Positions 45,490-55,229 of a stretch of 64,000 nucleotides of DNA are shown here, in pieces. The notes under the pieces are model-generated. The model was not told the DNA's origin, made no database searches, and saw only the letters and a list, made by a program, of their open reading frames with translations. This DNA comes from Ogataea parapolymorpha DL-1 (lineage: Eukaryota; Ascomycota; Pichiomycetes; Pichiales; Pichiaceae): assembly GCF_000187245.1 (NCBI RefSeq), contig NC_027866.1, positions 736,411 to 800,410 on the forward strand, read 5' to 3'. Each line of letters begins with the position of its first letter. Positions within the stretch are counted from its first letter, which is position 1. A program made the position numbers and the translations under genes.

Positions 45490-46437
45490 ATGTCTGCCTC
45501 CGAAGTCGAATCAGCCCAGCCAGTTACCGAGCAATCTCCATCGCCAGTCGAAGAGACTGATCCAAACAAGGTCTTTGTGGGTAACTTGCCATACGATACT
45601 ACTGAAGATCAATTGAAAGCATTGACTCCTGAACTGGAGGTTGTGTCAGTGGAGCTTCCAACCAGAACTGTCACTAAGAAAACAGACCAGACCACCGTCG
45701 AACTTCAAAAGGGCCACGGTTTCATCGTCTACAAGAGCTCTGAAGACGCTGCCAAGGCAATCGAGCTGATTGGCGGCAAGACGGTAGGAGAAAGAGAGGT
45801 GTACGCCAGAGCTGCTCTTCCTCCAAGCCTTGCGCCAAAGAGGGAGAGAAAGCCAAAGAAGACTGCGCAAAGGTCTGCGGCTTCGAGCGCTAGCGGCAAG
45901 ACGAAGAAGAAGAGTAAGGCCAAGGCTAAGACTGAATCCAAACCATCTGGTTCTGAGTCTGATGCCAAGAGCGATTCTAAAGAGGCTTCTCCTGCTGATC
46001 AGAGTGAGTCCACCTCTGCTGAGTCGGCCGCGCCTGTGAAAAAAGCCAGAAAGCCAGTTTTGTCCAAGGAGGAGAAGCAGAAGAAGTTGTCAGAGGGTGT
46101 TCCTTCCAAGACCACGTTGTTCCTCGGCAACCTCGACAAGTCTGTTACCAGTAAAGATTTGAAGGAGCTGTTTGCTGAGTACGAGCCAGTCTGGATCCGT
46201 GTCCCAAGAAGAGAGCTTCCAAAGAACCTGTACTTGAAGCTGAAGGCCAGAAACGTCCAAATCGACAACAAGGGTATTGCCTTTGTGAGATTCAAGTCCG
46301 AGGAGGACCAGCAGAAGGCACTCAAGGAGTTCGAAAACAAAGAGTACAAGAACAGAAAGCTCAACGTCACGGTTGCAATTGACTCTGCTGTGGAGGCTGC
46401 TGCTCAAGCATCTTCAGAGGGCAAGGAAAATGAGTGA
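45490..46437 (+). CDS. Two-RRM RNA-binding protein (Sbp1/Rnp1-like)
   Basis: 315 residues from the ATG at 45490. RRM1 at about 26-108 has RNP2 (KVFVGNLPY) and RNP1 (KGHGFIVYK). A Lys/Ser/Ala-rich linker (about 115-205) follows, then RRM2 (TTLFLGNLDKSVTS ... NKGIAFVRFKS). Both RRMs keep the aromatic RNA-stacking positions. Optimal codons dominate, so it is probably abundant. The two-RRM layout recalls Sbp1/Rnp1 translation and P-body proteins, but the RGG box of Sbp1 is missing. The promoter's RRPE-like element would fit growth-linked expression. Confidence 0.72.
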   Translation: MSASEVESAQPVTEQSPSPVEETDPNKVFVGNLPYDTTEDQLKALTPELEVVSVELPTRTVTKKTDQTTVELQKGHGFIVYKSSEDAAKAIELIGGKTVGEREVYARAALPPSLAPKRERKPKKTAQRSAASSASGKTKKKSKAKAKTESKPSGSESDAKSDSKEASPADQSESTSAESAAPVKKARKPVLSKEEKQKKLSEGVPSKTTLFLGNLDKSVTSKDLKELFAEYEPVWIRVPRRELPKNLYLKLKARNVQIDNKGIAFVRFKSEEDQQKALKEFENKEYKNRKLNVTVAIDSAVEAAAQASSEGKENE

Positions 46438-46734
46438 AAGCATTCAGCACGTTTAGACATCTCATTCATCGGACACGCGGTTATGTAGACTTGTGTCATT
46501 TTTGCTTTGTATATTTATATATGTCTCTTTAATCACGTGCATTCTATAGGCAACTATCAGACACGATGGTGGTAGCATTGGCTGTGAACGGTGACTAATT
46601 TTGATGCCGCGTATGAACGGCTATTGGCATTCAAAATTTTTACCTTATCTGTCAGATTAAAAGAGCGTGCACATTATGTAAAAAAAAAATTGTGCCCTAA
46701 ATTATTATAGTATCTGCTAGATTTACTGTTTTCA

Positions 46735-49700
46735 ATGAGTCTTGAGTTGTCAAATAGCACTCTGTGCGACTCATATTGGGCAGTAGACGACTTCACCGCG
46801 TGTGGAAGGCAGCTGGTGGAGAGCTGGGTATCAGTTCCGTTGGTTCTGTCTGCTTTGGTAGTGGCTTTTAATTTGCTGCGTAATTCCCTCGCTTCAGAAA
46901 AAACAGATCCTTATTCGAAACTAGACGCCGAACAACAACCACTACTACAGAATGGTCATGCCCTGTATACCTCTTCGATTGAATCCGACAATACCGATAT
47001 TTTCCAGAGACATTTCGACATAGCATTGCTCAAACCCGTCAAGGATGATGGTAAGCCCATTGGTGTCGTCCGCATCGTTTACCGCGACACCGCTGAGAAA
47101 TTGAAGGTTGCCCTTGAAGAGATCCTTCTGATATCCCAAACTGTTCTTGCATTTCTCGCATTGTCCCGTCTTGAGGACATTTCAGAGTCCCGTTTCCTGC
47201 TTGTGAAATACATTAATTTTTCGCTGTGGCTTTATCTGACGGTGATAACTTCTGCTAGACTTCTAAACGTTACCAAGGGGTTTTCCGCAAACAGAGTGGA
47301 TCTCTGGTACCATTGTGCGATTCTCTACAATCTACAATGGTTTAATTCGGTCATGCTATTCCGCTCAGCACTTCTACACCATGTGTCTGGCACGTATGGC
47401 TACTGGTTCTACGTCACGCAATTTGTCATTAATACTCTCCTGTGTCTCACAAATGGTCTTGAAAAATTGTCTGATAAGCCAGCCATTGTGTATGAGGAGG
47501 AAGGAGTGATACCCTCCCCAGAGACCACCTCGTCCTTGATAGATATTATGACGTATGGCTATCTCGACAAGATGGTATTTTCTTCATATTGGAAACCAAT
47601 CACCATGGAAGAAGTTTGGGGGCTGCGTTACGATGATTACTCTCACGATGTGCTTATCAGATTCCACAAGCTGAAGAGTTCCATCAGATTCACCCTCCGT
47701 CTTTTCCTGCAATTTAAAAAAGAGCTAGCTTTGCAAACGTTGTGCACCTGTATCGAGGCGCTTTTGATTTTTGTGCCGCCTTTGTGTCTCAAGAAGATCT
47801 TGGAGTACATTGAATCTCCACATACCAAGTCCAGGAGCATGGCATGGTTCTATGTGCTCATCATGTTTGGATCCGGAGTTATTGCGTGCTCGTTTTCGGG
47901 AAGAGGTTTATTTCTAGGCAGAAGAATCTGCACGCGTATGCGGTCGATATTAATCGGCGAAATTTATTCCAAGGCCCTGAGAAGACGACTCGGTTCGACG
48001 GACAAAGAGAAGACCACTGAAGAGGAGGACGATAAGTCGGCTAAGTCCAAGAAAGAGGACGAGCCTTCGAATAAGGAATTGGGTGGTATTATCAATTTGA
48101 TGGCCGTGGACGCCTTCAAAGTGTCAGAGATTGGTGGCTACCTCCATTATTTTCCTAACTCGTTCGTGATGGCTGCTGTTGCAATCTACATGTTGTACAA
48201 GCTTCTTGGCTGGTCCTCCCTGATAGGAACTGCAACCCTAATAGCCATTTTGCCTATCAATTACATGCTGGTAGAAAAACTCAGCAAGTACCAGAAACAG
48301 ATGCTTTTGGTGACCGACAAGCGTATACAGAAGACAAACGAGGCGTTCCAAAATATTAGGATCATCAAATACTTTGCCTGGGAGGACAAGTTTGCCGACA
48401 CCATCATGAAAATCAGAGAGGAGGAGCTCGGCTATTTGGTTGGCAGATGTGTCGTTTGGGCGCTCCTGATTTTTCTCTGGCTCGTGGTGCCTACTATTGT
48501 CACCCTGATCACTTTCTATGCCTACACGGTGATCCAGGGGAACCCTTTGACGTCGCCGATCGCGTTTACCGCGCTTTCGTTGTTTACGTTACTGAGGGGT
48601 CCTCTGGACGCACTGGCTGACATGCTTTCCATGGTTATGCAGTGCAAAGTTTCTCTTGATAGGGTGGAGGATTTTCTGAACGAGCCTGAGACTACTAAGT
48701 ACCAGCAATTGTCAGCTCCTAGAGGTCCAAACTCGCCTCTAATTGGTTTTGAAAATGCCACCTTCTACTGGAGCAAAAACAGCAAGGCCGAGTTTGCGCT
48801 CAAAGATCTCAATATCGACTTCAAGGTTGGCAAGCTGAATGTGGTGATTGGGCCAACTGGGTCGGGCAAAAGTTCGCTGCTGCTCGCTCTTCTTGGAGAG
48901 ATGGACCTTGACAAAGGTAACGTTTTTCTCCCGGGTGCCATTCCACGAGACGACCTGACCCCGAATCCTGTGACCGGCCTGATGGAGTCCGTGGCCTACT
49001 GTTCGCAGACAGCGTGGCTACTAAATGCCACAGTGAAGGACAATATCATTTTTGCATCACCGTTCAACCAAGAAAGATACGACGCCGTGATCCATGCTTG
49101 TGGACTTACGAGAGACCTCAGCATTTTGGAGGCCGGCGACGAGACCGAGATCGGCGAAAAGGGTATCACATTGTCGGGCGGACAGAAACAACGTGTTTCG
49201 CTGGCCAGAGCGCTGTACTCGTCGGCCTCGTACCTTCTGCTGGACGACTGTTTGTCGGCTGTTGACTCTCATACGGCGGTGCACATTTACGACTACTGTA
49301 TCAACGGAGAGTTGATGAAGGGCAGAACGTGCATTCTTGTGTCGCATAACGTCTCTCTGACAGTCAAGGAGGCCGACTTCGTGGTCATGATGGACAACGG
49401 CCGTATCAAGGCCCAAGGAAGCGTGGACGAGCTGATGCAGGAGGGTCTGCTGAACGAGGAAGTGGTGAAGAGCGTGATGCAGTCGCGGTCGGCGTCGACT
49501 GCCAATTTGGCGGCACTGGATGATAACTCGCCGATTTCCAGCGAGGCCATCGCCGAAGGGCTTGCCAAAAAAACTCAGAAACCGGAACAGAGCAAGAAAT
49601 CAAAACTCATTGAGGACGAGACCAAGTCGGACGGTTCTGTCAAACCCGAGATCTACTACGCTTACTTCAGGTATTTTGGCAACCCTGCCCTGTGGATTAT

Positions 49701-51597
49701 GATAGCCTTCCTATTCATTGGCTCTCAGTCTGTCAACGTCTACCAGTCGTATTGGCTGAGACGCTGGTCGGCCATCGAAGACAAGCGGGACCTTTCTGCA
49801 TTTTCCAACTCCAATGACATGACTCTGTTTCTCTTCCCTACATTCCACAGCATCAACTGGCACAGGCCGCTTGTGAACTATGCTTTGCAACCGTTCGGGC
49901 TGGCAGTGGAGGAGCGCAGCACGATGTATTATATTACCATCTATACCCTGATTGGTCTGGCGTTTGCAACGCTTGGGTCGAGCCGTGTGATTCTGACGTT
50001 CATAGGTGGTCTCAATGTGTCGAGAAAGATCTTTAAGGATTTGTTGGATAAGCTACTGCATGCGAAGCTGCGTTTCTTCGACCAGACTCCAATTGGCCGC
50101 ATCATGAACAGATTCTCCAAGGACATCGAGGCGATCGATCAGGAACTCGCACTGTACGCCGAAGAGTTTGTCACGTACTTGATTTCGTGTCTGTCGACGC
50201 TCGTTGTTGTTTGTGCGGTGACGCCGGCATTCTTGGTGGCCGGTGTGCTGATACTATTAGTGTATTACGGCGTGGGTGTTCTGTATCTGGAGCTCTCGAG
50301 AGACCTAAAACGGTTCGAGTCCATCACCAAGTCACCTATCCACCAACACTTCTCCGAGACGCTAGTTGGCATGACCACAATCAGAGCTTATGGAGATGAA
50401 AGACGGTTCCTGAAACAGAACTTTGAGAAGATCGACGTCAACAACCGTCCATTCTGGTATGTCTGGGTCAACAACAGGTGGCTGGCGTACAGATCCGATA
50501 TGATTGGCGCGTTCATCATCTTTTTCGCTGCAGCCTTTGCGGTGGCGTACTCAGATAAGATCGATGCCGGACTGGCTGGTATTTCGCTCTCTTTCTCCGT
50601 GTCTTTCAGATACACAGCCGTCTGGGTGGTCAGAATGTACGCCTACGTGGAAATGAGCATGAATTCTGTCGAGAGAGTGCAAGAGTACATTGAACAGACT
50701 CCTCAGGAGCCACCAAAATACCTACCACAGGATCCTGTCAATTCGTGGCCGTCGAACGGCGTAATTGACGTGCAGAACATATGCATCAGATACAGCCCGG
50801 AGCTGCCGCGCGTGATCGACAACGTGTCGTTCCACGTGAACGCCGGCGAGAAGATCGGAGTGGTCGGACGCACGGGTGCTGGAAAATCTACCATCATCAC
50901 GAGTTTCTTCCGGTTTGTGGACCTCGAAAGCGGCAGCATCAAAATTGACGGCCTTGACATCTCGAAGATCGGCCTCAAACCACTGCGGAAGGGCCTCACC
51001 ATTATTCCGCAGGACCCGACCCTATTTTCGGGCACGATCCGGTCGAACCTGGACATCTTCGGCGAGTACGGCGATCTGCAGATGTTCGAAGCTCTTCGCC
51101 GTGTCAACCTCATTTCCGTTGACGACTACCAGAGAATCGTGGACGGCAACGGTGCCGCAGTCGCGGACGAGACTGCCCAGGCCCGCGGAGACAACGTGAA
51201 CAAATTTTTGGATTTGGACTCGACTGTCTCCGAGGGAGGCGGCAACCTGTCGCAGGGAGAGCGTCAGCTGCTCTGTCTTGCACGCTCGATCCTGAAAATG
51301 CCAAAGATCCTGATGCTGGACGAGGCCACAGCGTCGATCGACTACGAGTCGGACGCCAAAATCCAGGCCACCATCAGAGAGGAGTTCTCGAGCAGCACTG
51401 TTCTCACGATTGCACACAGACTCAAGACCATCATCGACTACGACAAAATTCTCCTGCTGGACCACGGCAAGGTCAAGGAGTACGACCATCCTTACAAGCT
51501 CATCACCAACAAAAAATCCGATTTCCGAAAAATGTGTCAGGATACGGGCGAGTTTGACGATCTGGTCAACCTCGCCAAGCAGGCATATAGGAAATAA
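46735..51597 (+). CDS. Full-length ABCC (MRP-type) vacuolar transporter, Ybt1/Vmr1-like
   Basis: 1620 residues, layout TMD0-TMD1-NBD1-TMD2-NBD2. NBD1 has Walker A GPTGSGKSS (near 704), signature LSGGQKQR, and Walker B LLLDDCLSAVD. NBD2 has Walker A GRTGAGKST (near 1376), signature LSQGERQ, and Walker B ILMLDEATASID. A regulatory linker of charged residues (QKPEQSKKSKLIEDETKSD) joins the halves, and an acidic/Lys insert (DKEKTTEEEDDKSAKSKKEDEPSNKE) lies in TMD1. S. cerevisiae relatives are Ybt1 (bile acids), Vmr1, Nft1 and Bpt1 on the vacuole. Substrate cannot be read from sequence. Confidence 0.85.
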   Translation: MSLELSNSTLCDSYWAVDDFTACGRQLVESWVSVPLVLSALVVAFNLLRNSLASEKTDPYSKLDAEQQPLLQNGHALYTSSIESDNTDIFQRHFDIALLKPVKDDGKPIGVVRIVYRDTAEKLKVALEEILLISQTVLAFLALSRLEDISESRFLLVKYINFSLWLYLTVITSARLLNVTKGFSANRVDLWYHCAILYNLQWFNSVMLFRSALLHHVSGTYGYWFYVTQFVINTLLCLTNGLEKLSDKPAIVYEEEGVIPSPETTSSLIDIMTYGYLDKMVFSSYWKPITMEEVWGLRYDDYSHDVLIRFHKLKSSIRFTLRLFLQFKKELALQTLCTCIEALLIFVPPLCLKKILEYIESPHTKSRSMAWFYVLIMFGSGVIACSFSGRGLFLGRRICTRMRSILIGEIYSKALRRRLGSTDKEKTTEEEDDKSAKSKKEDEPSNKELGGIINLMAVDAFKVSEIGGYLHYFPNSFVMAAVAIYMLYKLLGWSSLIGTATLIAILPINYMLVEKLSKYQKQMLLVTDKRIQKTNEAFQNIRIIKYFAWEDKFADTIMKIREEELGYLVGRCVVWALLIFLWLVVPTIVTLITFYAYTVIQGNPLTSPIAFTALSLFTLLRGPLDALADMLSMVMQCKVSLDRVEDFLNEPETTKYQQLSAPRGPNSPLIGFENATFYWSKNSKAEFALKDLNIDFKVGKLNVVIGPTGSGKSSLLLALLGEMDLDKGNVFLPGAIPRDDLTPNPVTGLMESVAYCSQTAWLLNATVKDNIIFASPFNQERYDAVIHACGLTRDLSILEAGDETEIGEKGITLSGGQKQRVSLARALYSSASYLLLDDCLSAVDSHTAVHIYDYCINGELMKGRTCILVSHNVSLTVKEADFVVMMDNGRIKAQGSVDELMQEGLLNEEVVKSVMQSRSASTANLAALDDNSPISSEAIAEGLAKKTQKPEQSKKSKLIEDETKSDGSVKPEIYYAYFRYFGNPALWIMIAFLFIGSQSVNVYQSYWLRRWSAIEDKRDLSAFSNSNDMTLFLFPTFHSINWHRPLVNYALQPFGLAVEERSTMYYITIYTLIGLAFATLGSSRVILTFIGGLNVSRKIFKDLLDKLLHAKLRFFDQTPIGRIMNRFSKDIEAIDQELALYAEEFVTYLISCLSTLVVVCAVTPAFLVAGVLILLVYYGVGVLYLELSRDLKRFESITKSPIHQHFSETLVGMTTIRAYGDERRFLKQNFEKIDVNNRPFWYVWVNNRWLAYRSDMIGAFIIFFAAAFAVAYSDKIDAGLAGISLSFSVSFRYTAVWVVRMYAYVEMSMNSVERVQEYIEQTPQEPPKYLPQDPVNSWPSNGVIDVQNICIRYSPELPRVIDNVSFHVNAGEKIGVVGRTGAGKSTIITSFFRFVDLESGSIKIDGLDISKIGLKPLRKGLTIIPQDPTLFSGTIRSNLDIFGEYGDLQMFEALRRVNLISVDDYQRIVDGNGAAVADETAQARGDNVNKFLDLDSTVSEGGGNLSQGERQLLCLARSILKMPKILMLDEATASIDYESDAKIQATIREEFSSSTVLTIAHRLKTIIDYDKILLLDHGKVKEYDHPYKLITNKKSDFRKMCQDTGEFDDLVNLAKQAYRK

Positions 51598-51602
51598 TTA
51601 TC

Positions 51603-53234
51603 TCATTCTTGCTGTTTTTTTTCCCACTGTTTCACCACCAGGCCGTCGCTCAGCGTGTCCTGGACCGGGTGAAGCGTATATCGGCCCCATTTTGGGGCCC
51701 ACACAAATGTATAGGCCCAATAAAGTATACATAGTAACAGGATGCTGAGCGAGGTGTATGCGTAGTTCGGGAAGCCCTTGAAGTCTGCTGGTCTGAAAGG
51801 GTTGAGCGGAGCCACAAACAGAAACAGCGAGAGCGCAATTATGGCGGACGCGTGCACAACAAGCAGCCGGTTGCTCGTGTGGTAGCCAGGAACTCTATAT
51901 TTTAGCACAAATATGCCAGCCACGGTAAGTCCGACAAAGAGCTGCAGTGGATAACTTTCGAGGTTGATGATGTAGTCGTAGACGTTGTCAGGGGTTGGGA
52001 TGAGAAGGAAGAAGCACGAGATGGCCAAGGGAAATAGCAGGGCCCGCAGAGGCGCGCCAAATGGCCAGTTCGATGCGAAAAACCTGCTAAAGGGTAGGAA
52101 CCCTTCGCGGAATATCTCCTGGTTCATTCTGGAGATGTGGAACATCACCGTGAGGATGTTTCCGGCGGACGAAATGGCCACCGTCATGGTGAGACACTGG
52201 CGGCCAAGGGTGTAGCCAAATAATTTTTCGTACAGGAGACTGCCCACCAGTTCACCAGAACCGTTCAGTTCCGCGTCCGGGATCACAACCAGGTAGCTGA
52301 GATTGACCAGAAGGTACGAAAGGTTGACTATGAGGAGCGCAAGGGGCCCAGCTATGGACAAAGTTCGGACGGGGTCCTTGATTTCATTGGTGACGATGTG
52401 AGCGGTATGCCAGCCCCCGAACGAGAATATGGCCTTGAGCAGAGCGCTGATGAACGAGCTGGATGAAATCGAGCGTTTTGCGGCAAAGAATCCGTCCCAG
52501 TGGAGGTTGTTCGTGACTCCTGTGATAGTAGAAGGCAGCAAAAGCACGTAAAACCCCGTCAGCGACATGATTGCTAAAAGCACCAGTTTCAGAGCTCCCG
52601 TGAAATTTGACATCCTGACCCCCAGATTTGTCGAAAACCCAATCACCACAGAAACCAGCACGACGTAGGCACAGCCAACGTATTTTGGTGCCATTCCGTC
52701 CACGTTGTCCCAGCCAAGCGCATATAGCGTATATTCGCCAAATATAATTGCATTAGTAATAGTGAAGCCAAACGCAACAGAATACGTGTTGTAGAGCACA
52801 CTCGTGAACATCCGTGGTTTGTAGTAGATGTATTCCAAAAACACTTTCATCCCACCACTGCGCGGAATCACCCGTCCTAGCTCCAGGAAACAGTACAGAC
52901 CAGCAAAGCTTACATAGCCAGCTATGACCCACACGAGAAAGAACAGCGCAGGCGAGCCCCCAACATCGCGGTAGATCAAAGCCGGCACGGCAAAGATGCC
53001 AGACCCAATTATACGTTGCAGGATCATCATGGTCATGGAGTAAACGCCCAGATGACGGCCATGTGGCGTGTCTTCCATCTCCTGGAGATAATTCATCTCG
53101 TCTAGCATGTGCTGCTGGAGAATAAGCTCGGGAGCCAGCTGGTGTGTCAGTGGGTTTTCTTCATCTATAAGGTCAGCGTTTGGTGTCTTGTTTTTGTCCA
53201 AAGATCCCAACAAATGGTCATTTTCGTTATCCAT
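51603..53234 (-). CDS. High-affinity methionine-type amino-acid permease (Mup1/Mup3 family)
   Basis: 543 residues from the ATG at 53234; the frame upstream lacks an ATG. The soluble N-terminus (~85 residues) is acidic. Twelve hydrophobic segments follow from IIGSGIFAVPALIYRDVGG (the family's unwound first helix, GSGIF) onwards, with the Mup1-type FGGWHTAHIVTNEIKDPVR block in the sixth-seventh helices. Mup1/Mup3 take up methionine and cysteine. The short C-terminal tail ends in a Lys/Gln patch. It lies head-to-head with the REC114 candidate (122 bp between starts) and almost tail-to-tail with the ABCC gene (5 bp). Confidence 0.85.
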   Translation of the reverse strand: MDNENDHLLGSLDKNKTPNADLIDEENPLTHQLAPELILQQHMLDEMNYLQEMEDTPHGRHLGVYSMTMMILQRIIGSGIFAVPALIYRDVGGSPALFFLVWVIAGYVSFAGLYCFLELGRVIPRSGGMKVFLEYIYYKPRMFTSVLYNTYSVAFGFTITNAIIFGEYTLYALGWDNVDGMAPKYVGCAYVVLVSVVIGFSTNLGVRMSNFTGALKLVLLAIMSLTGFYVLLLPSTITGVTNNLHWDGFFAAKRSISSSSFISALLKAIFSFGGWHTAHIVTNEIKDPVRTLSIAGPLALLIVNLSYLLVNLSYLVVIPDAELNGSGELVGSLLYEKLFGYTLGRQCLTMTVAISSAGNILTVMFHISRMNQEIFREGFLPFSRFFASNWPFGAPLRALLFPLAISCFFLLIPTPDNVYDYIINLESYPLQLFVGLTVAGIFVLKYRVPGYHTSNRLLVVHASAIIALSLFLFVAPLNPFRPADFKGFPNYAYTSLSILLLCILYWAYTFVWAPKWGRYTLHPVQDTLSDGLVVKQWEKKQQE

Positions 53235-53356
53235 CTTAGCAGAGACTGTGGCATCAGAAGTGTTTTTTATAAGATAAGCTCGGTGCCAGGTGTACCAAAT
53301 TGGGAGCACATAAGGGGGATACAGGAGAAACAAATATTTATCCCTTTTTACTCAGT

Positions 53357-54202
53357 ATGGGTTCTTTGTACACCTCAATTTCGTTCCGCAAGTTTTCGTA
53401 TATTAGCGACCAGAACCACTGGATCCACTTTCCGTACCGTTCGGACCTGTCACTCAATGTGGGACAGAAGTGTGGTAGCAAGAAACCACAGGAGCCGGGC
53501 GACGACATGCTGATTAAAGTCATGTGGAAGGCAGAGGTGTTGGAACGTCTGGTGTTCGACGAGCACCAGATGGTCAAAGCTTATGCAAAATTTCCGTCGA
53601 TTGCACTAAAATACTATCCAAACGCAAGATATTGCAAGAAGCTTCAGCTGGGGTTTGCGTCGCATGACGAGTTCAACAAGTGCATCCAGGTGCTCGAATC
53701 TCATGGCATTCCGACTCACCAACAGGAAAAAGCTCGTTTTTTGGGCGGCCAGATGCAGTCGCAGATGCAATCGCAGATCGACTTCGGCAGCCAAATGGCC
53801 TTCTCCCAAAGCTCGCAGGTGGACAAAAAGGACAGGAAAAGCGATGACTTTGTCAGGGGTGGGATGGTAAACACCTGGTCGCAACCTGTAGAACAGCAGA
53901 GCATGGTAGAGTCCGCTAGTCAGATCCCGGAGATCCCTGCTGTCGAGCCCACTCCAAATCTGGATTTCCTGAACTCGGTCCACTACACCTCGTTCCAGGA
54001 CGAGGACCTTACAAAGGACCCGTCGCTGAATTTCAACAGCACAAGCATGGATATCAGTGACCTTAGCACGTCGACGAAGGTGGCTTCTGTGGATTTTTGT
54101 GCGCTCAGTGAGAAAGAACTTCACAGCTACATTTTGGGAAAATTAAAAGACGAGGATTTTAAATACATGCTTTACAAGCTCGATCGGATCCTGAAAAAAT
54201 AG
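53357..54202 (+). CDS. REC114: Meiotic recombination protein Rec114 candidate
   Basis: 281 residues from the ATG at 53357. The N-terminal half (to about 150) reads as an alternating strand domain ending in a helix, in line with the PH-like fold of Rec114 (TSISFRKFSY start, DLSLNVGQK, ALKYYPNARYCKKLQLGFASHDEF). A Gln/Ser-rich linker with QMQSQMQSQ repeats follows. The C-terminal helix (EKELHSYILGKLKDEDFKYMLYKLDRILKK) fits the Mei4-binding end. Rec114 with Mei4 and Mer2 is needed for Spo11 break formation. Because the family diverges fast, this is a candidate. Stop codons of this gene and the next are 2 bp apart. Confidence 0.55.
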   Translation: MGSLYTSISFRKFSYISDQNHWIHFPYRSDLSLNVGQKCGSKKPQEPGDDMLIKVMWKAEVLERLVFDEHQMVKAYAKFPSIALKYYPNARYCKKLQLGFASHDEFNKCIQVLESHGIPTHQQEKARFLGGQMQSQMQSQIDFGSQMAFSQSSQVDKKDRKSDDFVRGGMVNTWSQPVEQQSMVESASQIPEIPAVEPTPNLDFLNSVHYTSFQDEDLTKDPSLNFNSTSMDISDLSTSTKVASVDFCALSEKELHSYILGKLKDEDFKYMLYKLDRILKK

Positions 54203-54204
54203 TC

Positions 54205-54843
54205 CTATATTAATATTCCTAGCAGAAAAAGTCCGCAACAGGGCACAATCAGCTTGGAGGCGCTGCCTGTGGAACTAGCTGATAGAGAGGAGCTGGAAAA
54301 AAGGGAACTGGAAGAAGAGGATCTCAAAGAGGATGATGAGCTAGACTTGCTGGATGCTGCAGAAGACGAAGCTGCAGAGGTGGCCGAAGCAGAGGTTGTG
54401 GCCGACACCACCATGAGATCAAACCGGTTGGACTCCTCATACACGGCGACCGTTTTGGAAACCACATCCTGCGTCAAGTAGATTGTCGAATCACCTCCAG
54501 CAGAGAGAAGAGAGCTGTACCATGGGAAGACAGAAATGTACGTTTTGAATTCAGACATTGGGAAGTCGCTCACCAACATTGAGGTGACCGCTGCCTGGTT
54601 AGTACTTGCCTGCTCGACGTTCATATAAAATTGCACCAGCGACCCTGGAAAAGGTATCCCGGCAGAATTCATATATGAGGTATAATCGTCGAATCGGGAA
54701 GCAAAATCATTCAAAAACACCTGGAGCACGCCCGCATTTGCACTAAAAACCAGCTTTTGCGCGTCCGCTGAGGCAACAGTAGTGGTGATGGTGGCCGACA
54801 GACTAATACGCAGGAAGAAGCTCAGACACACAAGCAGCAGCAT
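54205..54843 (-). CDS. Tip1/Srp1-family GPI-anchored cell-wall protein
   Basis: 212 residues. A signal peptide (LLLVCLSFFLRISLSA) is followed by a Srp1/Tip1-type domain (about 25-145; FSANAGVLQVFLNDFASRFDDYTSYMN, ISVFPWYSSLL) and a Ser-rich stalk of about 45 residues. The end (TGSASKLIVPCCGLFLLGILI) is a GPI-attachment signal. Such proteins are linked to beta-1,6-glucan; in S. cerevisiae many are cold- or anaerobiosis-induced. A TATATA element lies close upstream (54871-54877). Confidence 0.8.
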   Translation of the reverse strand: MLLLVCLSFFLRISLSATITTTVASADAQKLVFSANAGVLQVFLNDFASRFDDYTSYMNSAGIPFPGSLVQFYMNVEQASTNQAAVTSMLVSDFPMSEFKTYISVFPWYSSLLSAGGDSTIYLTQDVVSKTVAVYEESNRFDLMVVSATTSASATSAASSSAASSKSSSSSSLRSSSSSSLFSSSSLSASSTGSASKLIVPCCGLFLLGILI

Positions 54844-55229
54844 TTACCCTGAAAGCAGGGCTTACGACAAATATATACCGTGAAGTCTCCACAACGGGGT
54901 TTTTCTGGACATCACCAATTTTACCCTTTTAGGGCTTCAAAGGGATGGGGGTGATACAAATTGTTGCACTGGAGTCTAATTGGGGCTGGGCTTAAATAAT
55001 CAGCAGGTGCTTTCGATGTTTCGGATTCTGCATGTCAACGCGCTCAATTTACCGCATCTGGACGATAAGCAGTGCTCCCTACGCTGACATAATCAGGTCT
55101 CGACGGGGCCTAGAAAAAACATCAGAGGCTTCCTATTGCGGAAAATTGAAAACACAATAATATTTGACTTTTCAAAACAACAAATTCAGATTCCCATCTT
55201 TATCGCTAGTTCTTTTGGTCTTTGCTAGG
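54844..55229. promoter_or_regulatory. Divergent region, Tip1-like gene / CHS2
   Basis: 386 bp. A TATA-like element (54871-54877) faces the Tip1-like gene. C/G runs (ACGGGG near 54895, GATGGGGGTG near 54946, GGGGCTGGG near 54983) could be stress or zinc-finger sites, but I would not name them. The CHS2 leader is AT-rich. Confidence 0.4.

Noticed and set aside
53300..53356. N-terminal extension of the REC114 candidate
   Set aside because: The upstream frame begins with TTG and contains no ATG; the ATG at 53357 is the likely start.
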